This document shows, piece by piece, positions 42,340 to 52,051 of a stretch of 64,000 nt of DNA. The stretch's first letter is position 1. Every line of letters starts with the position of its first letter. The stretch lies in the NCBI GenBank assembly GCA_001509375.1, contig LGFT01000001.1, positions 27,836 through 91,835 of the forward strand, given 5' to 3'. Under the pieces are notes generated by a model. That model was not told the origin of the DNA. It made no database searches and worked only from the letters and a program-made list of their open reading frames with translations. The stretch comes from Methanothrix harundinacea. Lineage in GTDB: Archaea > Halobacteriota > Methanosarcinia > Methanotrichales > Methanotrichaceae. The translations under genes were made by a program, and so were the position numbers.

Positions 42340-43031
42340 CTTCCTTCCTCCGACTTCAATCGCGCTAGGTCCGACTCGATTCTGTCCCTGGCCCGGACCT
42401 CTGCGAGCTCCCTCTCGACGTCGTCGCCTCCGGAGAACTCCTCGAGGATTCCCTTCTCCACCAGCTCGTCGAGAGCGAAAGATCTGGCCTTCATCGTCTC
42501 GATCTTCTCCTCAGACCTCTGAACCGCAAGGCCTACGTCCGCCATCTCCTCGCTGATCCCTGTCAAAGATTCCGTCACCTTGACCTGGGCCTCGGCGGCA
42601 GAGTACTGGGCCTTGATCGTCTCCTTCTTCACTCTGAAGGACTCGACTTTGGCGGAGAGCCTCCTCTCAGCGGCCTCGAGCTTCGCCTGCTCTTCCTCGA
42701 GTTCTGCGATCTGCTGGTCGAGGCTCTGGGCTTGGACAATGATCGCGCTCTTTCTCTCAAGCGCCTTACGCGCCAGGTCCTCTCTATCGGATTTTACCGC
42801 CTCTCGCGCCTGAGATTCTAGCTGGTCCATCTTTTGAGAGAGCTTTGCCCTCTGAAGCTCCAACCTCTTCTTGGATGTGGTGACTTCGGCAACACCTCGT
42901 TTTACATTCTGGAGAAGCTCAAGCTGCTTCTGGTAAGAGTAGTCGAGGGTCTCGTTTGGATCTTCTGCTCTGTCCATTATGGTGTTCATCTTGGCCTTGA
43001 CCACAGTGCTCATACGGTTGAGTAATCCCAT
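42336..43031 (-). CDS. pspA: PspA/IM30/ESCRT-III-like membrane-remodelling protein
   Basis: 231 residues, almost wholly helical and coiled coil, as in PspA/IM30. The N-terminal MGLLNRMSTVVKAKMN amphipathic helix binds membranes, and DRAEDPNETLDYSY near residue 22 is a family signature. The protein would line and repair a stressed cytoplasmic membrane. It lies on the opposite strand from htpX-pspAB, making a four-gene module split over two convergent transcripts. Confidence 0.93.
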   Translation of the reverse strand: MGLLNRMSTVVKAKMNTIMDRAEDPNETLDYSYQKQLELLQNVKRGVAEVTTSKKRLELQRAKLSQKMDQLESQAREAVKSDREDLARKALERKSAIIVQAQSLDQQIAELEEEQAKLEAAERRLSAKVESFRVKKETIKAQYSAAEAQVKVTESLTGISEEMADVGLAVQRSEEKIETMKARSFALDELVEKGILEEFSGGDDVERELAEVRARDRIESDLARLKSEEGR

Positions 43032-43120
43032 AATAATACCCCATTCAAATAGATGATATTGGTATTAGAAACAATCGTTATCCGAGGGTGGCAAGGTTTT
43101 GCCGCCGGCCCGAACCGAAA

Positions 43121-43672
43121 TCACTTAAAGATCAGTTTTTTGTCAACCTCGAACTTTCCATCGAGCATCGTCTTAGTATCGATGTTCTGATGTATGTCCT
43201 TCCTGAAGGCTTCCAGGTCCCATATTCCGTTGAATTCGCTTTTGATATCGAAGGTGGTGAAGTTGGGGGCTATGACCATGTGGTCGCTGCCCGAATACGA
43301 AGAGACGACGTTGACGTTTGATATGTCCAGGCCAGTTCCGTCGAAGACCCGAGAAGAATCGAAATGCTGGACATTTACAAGAAGCCCCTCGGGAAATTCT
43401 ATCTTCCGATCAATCTCAGAAAAGCCACCAGATTGGTTAAATCGGCCGGTCGCATAATAATCTATGGACCCCTTCCCGTAGAGCACCTCAGTATTGGTGA
43501 ACCCCTTCCATCGATCCAGATTCGTGCTCACGATCTCGGTCTGGCCTTCTCCGCTGACATCGAGATACCCGGTAACGAACGCATCTTGAAAGGTCGGCGA
43601 GGCCGAAGCGGTCGTCGTCAAGGCGGCGATGGACGTCATCAGGACGAGCAAAAGGCCGATTGCACTCTTCAT
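43121..43672 (-). CDS. Secreted protein of the GxFEx-DK family
   Basis: 183 residues: signal peptide (SAIGLLLVLMTSIAALTTTASA) and one soluble domain, ending GKFEVDKKLIFK. The end matches GNFEIDKEISF in the larger protein at 28714-29892, so both seem to share a domain. Its function is unknown. Confidence 0.7.
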   Translation of the reverse strand: MKSAIGLLLVLMTSIAALTTTASASPTFQDAFVTGYLDVSGEGQTEIVSTNLDRWKGFTNTEVLYGKGSIDYYATGRFNQSGGFSEIDRKIEFPEGLLVNVQHFDSSRVFDGTGLDISNVNVVSSYSGSDHMVIAPNFTTFDIKSEFNGIWDLEAFRKDIHQNIDTKTMLDGKFEVDKKLIFK

Positions 43673-43819
43673 GTTTTACTCCAATATTATCATATAACGC
43701 AATTACATTTAAACCTTTTTAATCGAGGTGGCCTCATACGATCGCGGATAATCGATCTGCTGATATATCCTGGCCTTCATGGATAGCATTTATCACCTTT
43801 AAGCAGAAACCACGGCAGC

Positions 43820-45949
43820 GTGTATCTGGACTACTTCCCTTACGAGTCTCTGAGGCCCTACCAGGATGCAATGCTGGACGACGTTTACGAGACTGTGAGA
43901 GACGGCGATCACGCGGTTCTGATGATCGATGCACCTACCGGCAGCGGCAAAACCAGCTGTATCTCCGCAGCTCTGGCGGCAGCTCCAGGCAAGATAGCGG
44001 TGGCGGTGAGGACGGTCAGCCAGATAGACGTATACCTGGACGAGATCGAGAAGATCTGGTCCAAAACCAGGCACCGTCCCTCCATAACCTACATGGTGGG
44101 CAAACAGAAGATGTGCCCCCTAGCCGACGAGTTTTCCGGAGAGAGCGTATATGCCGGCTGCTCAAGGCTCCGAGAGTGGACGAAGAGGAGAATGATCGCA
44201 AGGCTTGGAGAGGTGGGAGGAAAGTTCTACGACCCCTCCAAGGACAAGGACTCTTCCACCAGCGTTCCGGGATACAGGACCTTCTGCCCTTACTACATGA
44301 TGAGCCGAGAGGTCTTTGAACTCGCAGGAAAGCCTCACTTTAGGCACTCCGGAGCGATCTTGGACCTGGTGGACGACCTGAGAACAGGGATCAGATCTCC
44401 AGATAAATTTATCAAGGAATGTAAGGAAGTTTGCCCCTACGAGGTGATGAGTCTCTCCGCCAAGGGGAGCGACATAGTGATCCTCAACTATTCTCATCTC
44501 TTCAGCCCTGAGTTTCAGGAGATAATCTTCGACTGGCTGGAGATGGACCGGGAATCGTTGACCTTATTCGTCGACGAGGCCCACAACCTGGGCGACGCCG
44601 TTCGGGCCCTCAACACGAGAATCCTATCCATGAGAATGATCGACCTCGCCGAGAGGGAGGTGGAGAAGTACCAGCAGTCTATGGGCCAGTCGAGGCTCGA
44701 GGAGTCCTCCCTGGACGCTTCTTCACGGTTGAGGGGGCTGGAGGTGGTAAAGACCCTCCTGCCGAGGCTTCGTAAGTACATCCAGAGCCGCCAGTCCCGG
44801 ATGCAGGAGGGAGAAGAGCTTCTGGACGCAGACCTCTTCCGCGAGTTCCTATACCAGGGGTTTGACGACGTGGACGAGGCTCTCTCAGCTGCGGCAGAGG
44901 TTGCGGTGATGGTGGCAGAGCTGGAGCTGGCGGAGGGAGATCGCGAAAATCTGAAAGGAGAGATCGAGCCGAGCTTGGCCCTGATCCTTCTCTTCCTCAA
45001 CGATGTAGAGATGGCAGAAAGAGACCTTGCATACCAGAGGAAGATCACCGTCAGCGGCACCGGCGACCAGAAATGGGCATGGCTGGAGGTGAACAACATC
45101 GACCCCGCGCCTCTGATCAGAAGGGTGACCGACAACATCAACGCTACGGTGATGCTCAGCGGTACCCTCTCGCCCCCGGACGCTTACGAGCTTTACTTTT
45201 TGGGGGAGAAGGATAGGGCCAAGAAGATCAGCCTCCCAAACCCCTTCCCCTCGGCGAACAGGCTTTTGATGGTGGCCAAGACCGCCACCACCCAGCTTGA
45301 AAAAAGGGACGAGGCCCAAAATCGAAGAGAGATCACCGAGCACGTTGAGGCGGTCATCGAGGAGGTGCCCGGAAACGTCGCCGTCTTCTTCACTTCGTAT
45401 TCGATGATGAACCAGTATGATAAGACCTGCAAAGTGGCAGCGAGAAGGGTCGGCAAAATGCTCTATTCCGAGCCGAGGAACGCCGAGGACGTACCCGATA
45501 TCCTCGACGACTTCTTCAAGGCGGGAAAGAAGAGGGGGGCCGTCCTTCTGGGCGTCTCCGGAGGAAAGCTCGCCGAGGGGATCGATTACAAGGGCGAGGC
45601 TCTCAACGGCGTTGCCGTTGTGGGCCTGCCTCTTGGCTTCTATAACGAGATCCAAAGAGAGGTGAACCAGTATTACGTCAAGAAGTACGGGCAGAAGAAC
45701 GGGATCTTGATCGCATACACCCTCCCTGCGATAAACAGGGGACTTCAGGCGGCGGGGAGGGTGATCAGGGACGCCTCGGAGCGGGGCGTTATTCTTTTCT
45801 GTGACCGAAGGTTCAGAGAGGTGGGGAGGGGCGGGGTCGCCTCTTTCCTCCCCAGATGGGTCCAGGAGGAGCTGATGGTCACCGATGCCAAAAAGAGCAG
45901 GAACATCATCCGGGCGCGGGTAGCGGAATGGGAGAGGCTCAGGAGCTGA
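43820..45949 (+). CDS. xpd: XPD/Rad3-type DNA helicase
   Basis: 709 residues from GTG 43820. Walker A is DAPTGSGKT near residue 37, the DEAH box is VDEAHN near 251, helicase motif V/VI is in AGRVIRDASERG near 644, and four cysteines (CPLADE, CSRL, CPYY, CPYEV) between 90 and 210 form the XPD iron-sulphur site. It unwinds DNA 5'-3' in repair. The stop is clear at 45947-45949. Confidence 0.94.
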   Translation: MYLDYFPYESLRPYQDAMLDDVYETVRDGDHAVLMIDAPTGSGKTSCISAALAAAPGKIAVAVRTVSQIDVYLDEIEKIWSKTRHRPSITYMVGKQKMCPLADEFSGESVYAGCSRLREWTKRRMIARLGEVGGKFYDPSKDKDSSTSVPGYRTFCPYYMMSREVFELAGKPHFRHSGAILDLVDDLRTGIRSPDKFIKECKEVCPYEVMSLSAKGSDIVILNYSHLFSPEFQEIIFDWLEMDRESLTLFVDEAHNLGDAVRALNTRILSMRMIDLAEREVEKYQQSMGQSRLEESSLDASSRLRGLEVVKTLLPRLRKYIQSRQSRMQEGEELLDADLFREFLYQGFDDVDEALSAAAEVAVMVAELELAEGDRENLKGEIEPSLALILLFLNDVEMAERDLAYQRKITVSGTGDQKWAWLEVNNIDPAPLIRRVTDNINATVMLSGTLSPPDAYELYFLGEKDRAKKISLPNPFPSANRLLMVAKTATTQLEKRDEAQNRREITEHVEAVIEEVPGNVAVFFTSYSMMNQYDKTCKVAARRVGKMLYSEPRNAEDVPDILDDFFKAGKKRGAVLLGVSGGKLAEGIDYKGEALNGVAVVGLPLGFYNEIQREVNQYYVKKYGQKNGILIAYTLPAINRGLQAAGRVIRDASERGVILFCDRRFREVGRGGVASFLPRWVQEELMVTDAKKSRNIIRARVAEWERLRS

Positions 45950-46034
45950 CCCTCCGAATTTTTGGCCTCAATTTTAATCCGGGTTTTGATCTGATCCGAT
46001 TTTTGATTTCAGCTCGAGGATTTTCTTACTCTGA

Positions 46035-46412
46035 CTACCTAGATCTCACAGGCCTTCCGGGGCGAACCCCCTCGATCTCCTCCGTCTCTGCGAGCCGAAG
46101 GGGAACGGCGCCCAAGGCTTTTCCCACCATCGCCTTGGCTATTCGGAAGGCATGCTCTTCATTCTCGGCGTCGTATACCTTGATCTCAAAGAGGAGGCCC
46201 ACGAGAGCTGTTCCCGCCACCATGAAGACGCCGTCGAGGGACTCGCCACAGGCGGGGCAGATCGTCTGGCCCACCTCCACCTCCACGAAGTCGAGCTTTT
46301 TGTTGTTCAGCCTCTTTCCGGCCTCGGATATCGCTACCCCAATGGCGTCGTCGGTGGATTTGACGTCCCTGACCAGCCAGGCGCCCTCCAGAAGGACCTT
46401 GAAGTTCGTCAT
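46035..46412 (-). CDS. UPF0212 (DUF555) family protein
   Basis: 125 residues. The family fingerprint is present: a VRDVKSTDDAIGVAISEAGKR segment near residue 14 to 34 and a Cys-x2-Cys pair in VGQTICPACGESL near 48. UPF0212 is restricted to methanogens and relatives and has no assigned role. Confidence 0.88.
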   Translation of the reverse strand: MTNFKVLLEGAWLVRDVKSTDDAIGVAISEAGKRLNNKKLDFVEVEVGQTICPACGESLDGVFMVAGTALVGLLFEIKVYDAENEEHAFRIAKAMVGKALGAVPLRLAETEEIEGVRPGRPVRSR

Positions 46413-46503
46413 TATTCACTCTGGTTGGAGGATGGAGGATATGTATGTTTTCGATGAGATCCCGGGCGCGGGCGGGATCGAGCCTCTGGCACGGGCCCCT
46501 GCC

Positions 46504-47517
46504 TCATCGGACCACCAGGACCGCAGCCCCCTCTATCTCTCCGGACCGCAGCCTCTCCAGAGCGAGGTTGGCCTCCTCCAGGGCGAAGGGGATCACCTCG
46601 GTCCTGACAGGAACTTGAGGGGAGATCTCCAGAAACTCCTCTCCGTCTTGTCGGGTGAGGTTGGCGACGGATTGGAGGGCTCTCTCCTCCCAGAGGATGC
46701 TGTAAGGAAATGAAGGTATCTCGCTCATGTGGATCCCGGCGCAGACGACGACTCCGCCCTTTGTCGTCGACCTCAAAGCCGCGGGGACGAGGGGCCCGAC
46801 GGGGGCGAAGATGATGGCGGCGTCGAGGGCTTGTGGCGGATCCTGGTCCGACCCCCCGGCCCAGGCAGCTCCGAGCCGGAGGGCGAAGTTCTGGGCCTCG
46901 GCGTCGCCAGGCCTTGTGAAGGCGAAGATCTCCTTTCCCTGAAACCGGGCCACCTGGGCGATGATGTGGGCTGCGGCTCCGAATCCGTAGATCCCGATCC
47001 GTTCTGTGCCAGGATCCCTAGTCGCCATCCGGTAGGACCTATAACCGATGAAGCCTGCGCATAAAAGGGGCGCGGCATTAATGTCGGCGCAATACTCGGG
47101 AAGCCGAAAGGAGTAACTCTCGCAGGCAGTGGCGTACTCGGCGTATCCGCCATCGATGGTGTAGCCTGTGAAGAGGGCGTTATCACAGAGGTTCTCCATC
47201 CCCCTTCTACAGTACGGACAAGTCCCGTCGGTGCGTCCGAGCCAGGGGACCCCCACCCTCTCACCGATCCGGAAGCGGTCCGAGCCCACTCCCCTTGCGA
47301 CGACGGTCCCCACGATCTCGTGCCCTGGGACCAGGGGCAGCTTCGGTTCCGGTAGCTCGCCGTCGACGATGTGCAGGTCAGTCCTGCAGACGCCGCAGGC
47401 CCTGACCTTGATCAGTATCTCTCCGGGCCCGGGCTGCGGGACAGTAACTTCTCTCTCTATCAGGGGCTTTTTGGGCTCTTCAAGAACCATTGCGCTCATG
47501 GTCTTCGGGATATTCAT
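46504..47517 (-). CDS. Zinc-dependent alcohol dehydrogenase family protein
   Basis: 337 residues from ATG 47517 (GAGGTGAGG upstream). Catalytic zinc site CGVCRTDLH near residue 39 and GHEIVGTV near 64; NAD(P)-binding GFGAAAH near 175. The structural-zinc loop reads TDGTCPYCRRGMENLC, so only three of the usual four cysteines are present, with Asp at the first position. Substrate cannot be predicted; alcohols are not known carbon sources for Methanothrix, so a metabolic or detoxifying role is open. Confidence 0.88.
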   Translation of the reverse strand: MNIPKTMSAMVLEEPKKPLIEREVTVPQPGPGEILIKVRACGVCRTDLHIVDGELPEPKLPLVPGHEIVGTVVARGVGSDRFRIGERVGVPWLGRTDGTCPYCRRGMENLCDNALFTGYTIDGGYAEYATACESYSFRLPEYCADINAAPLLCAGFIGYRSYRMATRDPGTERIGIYGFGAAAHIIAQVARFQGKEIFAFTRPGDAEAQNFALRLGAAWAGGSDQDPPQALDAAIIFAPVGPLVPAALRSTTKGGVVVCAGIHMSEIPSFPYSILWEERALQSVANLTRQDGEEFLEISPQVPVRTEVIPFALEEANLALERLRSGEIEGAAVLVVR

Positions 47518-47796
47518 CTTCCTCACCTCGACTTGAAAGTCGTAGATCGAAACGTCTAATTAAAATATATCGCAACCGCCGAAGATTTCGATTTGCTCGT
47601 CAGAGATAAGGTTTTGAGCCCGAATCCAATTATAAGCGCCATTTTGCCTCTCAAACCTGACTGACAAGAGCTATTTCAATGGGGTTTGCTTGACTGATGA
47701 CCAAAGGGGAATGATTGATATATCGTGACGGACTCTCTCACGACACGGTTTAGCATATCGGTTTCGGCCGACTAAAATTTCAGGATCGCGATTCCC

Positions 47797-49095
47797 ATGA
47801 ACTTCTGGCAACCCAAGATCGAGACGATGAGAAAGTCGGATCTACAGGATCTGCAGCTTAGACGACTGAAGGATACAGTGAAGAGGGCCTACGATAACGT
47901 GCCCTTCTACCACCAGAAGATGAAGGATCTCGGAATGAAACCCGGGGACGTGACGAGTTTAGGGGACGCAGGAGCCCTTCCGGAGACGAAGAAGGGCGAT
48001 CTTCGAGACAACTATCCCTTCGGCCTCTTCGCCGTCCCAAAAAGCGAGATCGTGAGGGTCCACGCCTCTTCCGGAACGACGGGGAAGCCGACGGTCGTCG
48101 GCTACACCGCAAAGGACTTAGAGACCTGGTCCGCGATGGTGGCACGAGACCTGACGATGGTCGGCTGCACAAAGGATGACGTATTTCAAAACGCTGTTAA
48201 CTACGGCTTTTTCACCGGTGGCCTTGGCATCCACTACGGGATCGAGAGGATGGGGGCGATGGCGGTTCCCAGCGGTACCGGCAGCACCAAACGCCAGATC
48301 GAGATTATGATCGACTTCGGCGTCACTGCTCTCCATTGCACCCCCTCTTACGCCCTCTACCTGGCCGAGACGGCTATCGATATGGGGGTCGCGGACGATC
48401 TATCCCTCAAGATCGGATGTTTCGGGGCCGAGCCCTGGTCTGACGAGGCCCGCTCGGAGCTGGAGGAGATGCTGAACATAAAGGCCTACGACTCCTACGG
48501 TCTCTCGGAGATGTTCGGGCCGGGGGTCGCCTTCGAGTGCCAGGAACAGAACGGCCTCCACATCTGGGAGGATCACTTTCTGGTGGAGATCGTCGATCCC
48601 GAAGGAGGGCTTTGCGCCCCAGGTGAGCGGGGCGAGCTGGTCCTCACCTCTCTCACGAAGGAGGCGATGCCCCTCATCAGGTACCGTACTGGGGACGTCA
48701 CCTACACTATGGAGGATGACTGCCCCTGCGGCAGGACGAGCGTCAAGCTCCACCGGTTCCTGGGGAGGGCCGACGACATGCTCGTCGTAAGAGGGATCAA
48801 CGTCTTCCCGAGCCAGATCGAAGACGTCCTCCTTAAGATGCCCGAGATCGGGGACTACTTCCAGGTGATCGTCGACAGAAAGAGGCACGGCCTCGACGAG
48901 ATCGCTATCAAGGTGGAGATGAGCAACTCGGCCTTCACCGGAGAGCTGAGCGACCTCGCGCGTCTCCAGAAGAAGGTGGAGAGCGAGCTGAAATCGGTGA
49001 TGAAGATCAGATCGAAGATCGAGCTGGTGGAGAAGGGGACCCTCCCCCGGACAGAGGGGAAGTCCAAAAAGATCGTGGATTTGAGGGAGATCTAG
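47797..49095 (+). CDS. paaK: Phenylacetate-CoA ligase-like adenylate-forming enzyme
   Basis: 432 residues. ATP-binding P-loop ASSGTTGKPT near residue 90, YDSYGLSEMFGPG near 227, YRTGD near 291 and a C-terminal LPRTEGKSKKI lysine. These proteins activate aryl or fatty acids as CoA thioesters. In Methanothrix, PaaK-like ligases are often numerous and their substrates unknown; acetate is more likely handled by the usual Acs, not visible here. Confidence 0.9.
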   Translation: MNFWQPKIETMRKSDLQDLQLRRLKDTVKRAYDNVPFYHQKMKDLGMKPGDVTSLGDAGALPETKKGDLRDNYPFGLFAVPKSEIVRVHASSGTTGKPTVVGYTAKDLETWSAMVARDLTMVGCTKDDVFQNAVNYGFFTGGLGIHYGIERMGAMAVPSGTGSTKRQIEIMIDFGVTALHCTPSYALYLAETAIDMGVADDLSLKIGCFGAEPWSDEARSELEEMLNIKAYDSYGLSEMFGPGVAFECQEQNGLHIWEDHFLVEIVDPEGGLCAPGERGELVLTSLTKEAMPLIRYRTGDVTYTMEDDCPCGRTSVKLHRFLGRADDMLVVRGINVFPSQIEDVLLKMPEIGDYFQVIVDRKRHGLDEIAIKVEMSNSAFTGELSDLARLQKKVESELKSVMKIRSKIELVEKGTLPRTEGKSKKIVDLREI

Positions 49096-49161
49096 ATTCA
49101 GCCGAAGGGCGGTGGGACTGGAGGCCATCAAAGGCCCTCAGGTCCCTCTCCACCGCTCAGG

Positions 49162-49470
49162 CTAGTTCTGATTCTCTTTTAGCTTCTCTTTCACCCGCTC
49201 ATTCAGCCTCTCCAAGATCCCCTTCATCCTCTCCGCGTTGTCGCAGTGGGATCCGGTCTTGGGATTGCAGACCGAGAGGGCGTCCATCACGCGATCTGCC
49301 AGGCTGAACTCCTCCATCTCCTCCAGCTTCATCAAAAGGTCCGCCATCTTCCGGTTGAAATCCCTGCACTTATCAGCGTCGCATATGGCGTCGCCATGGA
49401 GGCGGCGGAGCATTTCGACCTCTTTTTGGAGGTCCTTCCATAGGACCCCTCCGGACGGATCTTGATTCAT
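49162..49470 (-). CDS. Helical hypothetical protein with four cysteines
   Basis: 102 residues, strongly helical and charged, with cysteines at CDADKC near residue 30 and CNPKTGSHC near 68 that could bind a metal or form two disulfides. It is convergent with the PaaK gene. The family is not recognised. Confidence 0.6.
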   Translation of the reverse strand: MNQDPSGGVLWKDLQKEVEMLRRLHGDAICDADKCRDFNRKMADLLMKLEEMEEFSLADRVMDALSVCNPKTGSHCDNAERMKGILERLNERVKEKLKENQN

Positions 49471-49821
49471 GGGGAGATTCGATCTGATCTCATCTCCTCC
49501 TGGACGCCCCTTTCGCCGAGATCGTCATCGATCCTTCTCTTGAGGCGCAAAGGTATAATTCTGACCCCAAAAAACGCCGATATCTTCTCTTTATTCCCAG
49601 CTTGTTACAAAATACCCCGAAAATATCATCAGAAGATACTCGTCTAATTCATGGTAAAATTTTAAGAGTTGGCTTCAAAGAATGTGGATATTAAGACCTT
49701 GATCTGCTTTATAATCGATTATTCCGGTTAAGATGATCTCCCTCGACGCAAAATACTTTAAGGATAGAAAATCAATAAATAACGAATTTCTTCTGTAAAA
49801 TCCTATAAAGGATTCGGAGAG
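49471..49821. other. AT-rich gene-free interval
   Basis: 351 bp without a credible gene. It is AT-rich towards the right, with a TATA-like CCTATAAAGG near 49801 close to the next start. No repeat or RNA signature seen. Confidence 0.45.
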
Positions 49822-50289
49822 ATGGTCGATATCGAGGATATACCGCCGAAGTTGAGATGGGAGATCGCTGCCAAATCGGCATCCTCGATGCCGGTGGCCT
49901 ATGATCTATTCTTCAGAAAGGCTCTGGGTGAGAGGTACGAAGAGATTGAGATGCCGATCTGGATCGAGGCTGGACGGGAGGTGGGAAGGCTCGCCACAGC
50001 CCTGTGGCTCCCGGCCGATGATGCAGCAGGAATCGTCGAGACGATGACGATAGCGTCGAAGATCCTCTTCGGTCCCGAGTTCAGAGGGGAGATGACAGAA
50101 GCTGCCGGAGATAGGGCCGTGGGGAGGATAATCGGATGCCCCGTCCTCAACCGGGCGATGGAGATGGCGATGAAGCCCAACAGGGTTTTGCACGCCTGCG
50201 AGGTGTATGTGAAGTCCGCCGTTGAGAACCTCAACCCAAAATACTCTCAAAGGTTCGAAAAGAGGATGTGCGCTGGCGATCCCTTCTAG
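49822..50289 (+). CDS. Hypothetical protein, possible ATC-hydrolase-like
   Basis: 155 residues, soluble and helical, with a cluster of conserved-looking residues at the end (LHACEVYVKSAVENLNPKY, RMCAGDPF) that may bind a metal. It resembles proteins labelled L-2-amino-thiazoline-4-carboxylic acid hydrolase in some databases, but the match is by impression only. The function is unknown. Confidence 0.6.
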   Translation: MVDIEDIPPKLRWEIAAKSASSMPVAYDLFFRKALGERYEEIEMPIWIEAGREVGRLATALWLPADDAAGIVETMTIASKILFGPEFRGEMTEAAGDRAVGRIIGCPVLNRAMEMAMKPNRVLHACEVYVKSAVENLNPKYSQRFEKRMCAGDPF

Positions 50290-50345
50290 CGAGAGCGTCG
50301 TCGAGCTCAGGTGATGGGAGGAGGAAGAACTATGAGGGTTGAGCC

Positions 50346-51944
50346 CTATCCCAGAGCCTTAGCCCTATCAAAGGCCTCCTTTGCAGAATCGTCCTCTCCC
50401 AACATCTGGTGAGCCCAGCTCTTGTTGCTCCAGGCGGCGGCGTATCCCGGGACGATCTTCAGGGCTTCATCGAAAGAGGCCAGAGCCTCCTGGTACCTGC
50501 CCAACCGGTTGAGGATCATCCCCTTTTTGTTCCAGGCCTCCGCGAACTCGGGATCTATCCTGAGGGCCTCGTTGTAGCAACCTAAAGCTTCGTCGAACCT
50601 GAGGAGCATCTGGAGGGTGTTGCCTTTGTGGTACCAGCTCTCCGCGGAGTCGGGATCGATCACCAGGGCCCTCTCATAACATTTCAAAGCCTTGTCGTAG
50701 CTTCCCGTCATCATGAGGGCGTCCCCCTTGCCGTCCCACGCATCGAAAAGCTCCGGCTCCATCTCGAGGGCCTGGTCGTAGAAGCTCAAAGCCTCGCTAT
50801 AACGGCCCAAGTTGCTGAGATGATCACCCCTTTCAACCCAGTCCTCGGCGGTGCGCGCCTCAACCGCGGCACGAGTAGCCTCTGGCGGCTGAATAACGAC
50901 TGGATCTTGAGCCGATTCGTTCGCATCAGCCTCTCCCAGATCGGCGTTGATGATGGCGTCTCCAACGGGGGGACCTGCGGGAAGATCCACTGCATCTTCT
51001 TCGAGGGAGACATTGAGCTCGAGATCGAGATCGAGATCCGTCAGGCGGAGGGCGGGAGGCTCCTCAGAGGGCAAGACTTCAAAGGTTAAATTAGCAGACG
51101 ATTCTCCAAGAGAAAGATCATCATCGAAACTGGGGGCCATCGAGCCCGAATCCTCCACACCCTCAGCACCGGTGGCAGAGTCCTCGACGGTCGGGGCGGC
51201 GAGTTCGACTCCCTCTGTCTCTTCCCGCGGTTCGGTGAAGTTCTCCGGCGCCTCGGGGATCTCCTCAAGGACCGTCTCCTTCTCAGGACCTGAAGGAGAC
51301 CTGTCGACGCTGGATATACCAGGAACCTCATAGATGGGGAGATCAACATCGAAATCGCCGTAGAAGTTGCCCTCCCACAGGTTCTTGCCCAGGTCGAAGG
51401 CGTTGTAGTTCTCGTTGCCTTCGAGGACGTTGCTGAGGATCTGGTTGTCGTCGGATCCGGCGTTGATCCATATCCCATACTTGTTCTTCCAGATGACGTT
51501 CTCCTCGATGATGCTGCCGCTAGACCCGCCGAGGAAGATGCCGTACCAGTTGTTGTCGGTTATTAGGTTGCCCCTGATAAGGTTGTCATCCGACCTCACC
51601 TCGATCCCCGCCCGGCCGAAGCCTCCGTTTTCGAGGATGAAACCCTCAAGCCTAACGCCGTCGGCGATGAGGGTCACAGCGCTGCCGCGCCCTCCGGCAT
51701 CTACGATCGGCTTTTCAGTCCCGTTTCCCGCCCCGCGAAGGGTTATGGGCACATCCACCACCAGGTTCTCGCGATAGGTGCCGCCACTGACCTCCACCAC
51801 GTCGCCGGGGCTCGCGGCGCCGATGGCGGCCTGAATCTCGACGTGATCTGAGCCCTCGGGGCCCACGGTTATCGTTATAGCATCAGCTCCGACCAGGAAA
51901 GCTGGGAAAGCCAAGAAGTAGAAACAGATCGCCTTCAAACTCAT
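50346..51944 (-). CDS. Secreted NosD-type beta-helix plus TPR protein
   Basis: 532 residues from ATG 51944 (GGAGA upstream). Signal peptide (AICFYFLAFPAFLVGADA); a right-handed beta-helix of NosD/PbH1 repeats (residues about 30-190: NLIRGNLITDNNWYGIFLGG, NVIWKNKYGIWINAGSDDN); a long acidic Glu/Pro/Asp-rich linker (190-370); and four TPR units at the end (WVERGDHLSNLGRYSEAL onward). It is probably cell-surface. Upstream ATG 52040 would lose the signal peptide, so 51944 is preferred. Confidence 0.82.
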   Translation of the reverse strand: MSLKAICFYFLAFPAFLVGADAITITVGPEGSDHVEIQAAIGAASPGDVVEVSGGTYRENLVVDVPITLRGAGNGTEKPIVDAGGRGSAVTLIADGVRLEGFILENGGFGRAGIEVRSDDNLIRGNLITDNNWYGIFLGGSSGSIIEENVIWKNKYGIWINAGSDDNQILSNVLEGNENYNAFDLGKNLWEGNFYGDFDVDLPIYEVPGISSVDRSPSGPEKETVLEEIPEAPENFTEPREETEGVELAAPTVEDSATGAEGVEDSGSMAPSFDDDLSLGESSANLTFEVLPSEEPPALRLTDLDLDLELNVSLEEDAVDLPAGPPVGDAIINADLGEADANESAQDPVVIQPPEATRAAVEARTAEDWVERGDHLSNLGRYSEALSFYDQALEMEPELFDAWDGKGDALMMTGSYDKALKCYERALVIDPDSAESWYHKGNTLQMLLRFDEALGCYNEALRIDPEFAEAWNKKGMILNRLGRYQEALASFDEALKIVPGYAAAWSNKSWAHQMLGEDDSAKEAFDRAKALG

Positions 51945-52051
51945 CAAGTCTCCCGCCTGGGGGTTCTTTTCGACTTTGATCTTAGAAAATGTTTTGGTGA
52001 AATACAATTCTTCTCCCCCTCCTCTCTGGAGGAGACCCAATCTGCCATCAG

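Noticed and set aside
46504-49095. A fermentative alcohol/acyl-CoA operon
   Set aside because: The alcohol dehydrogenase and the PaaK ligase lie on opposite strands and diverge, so they are not one operon.
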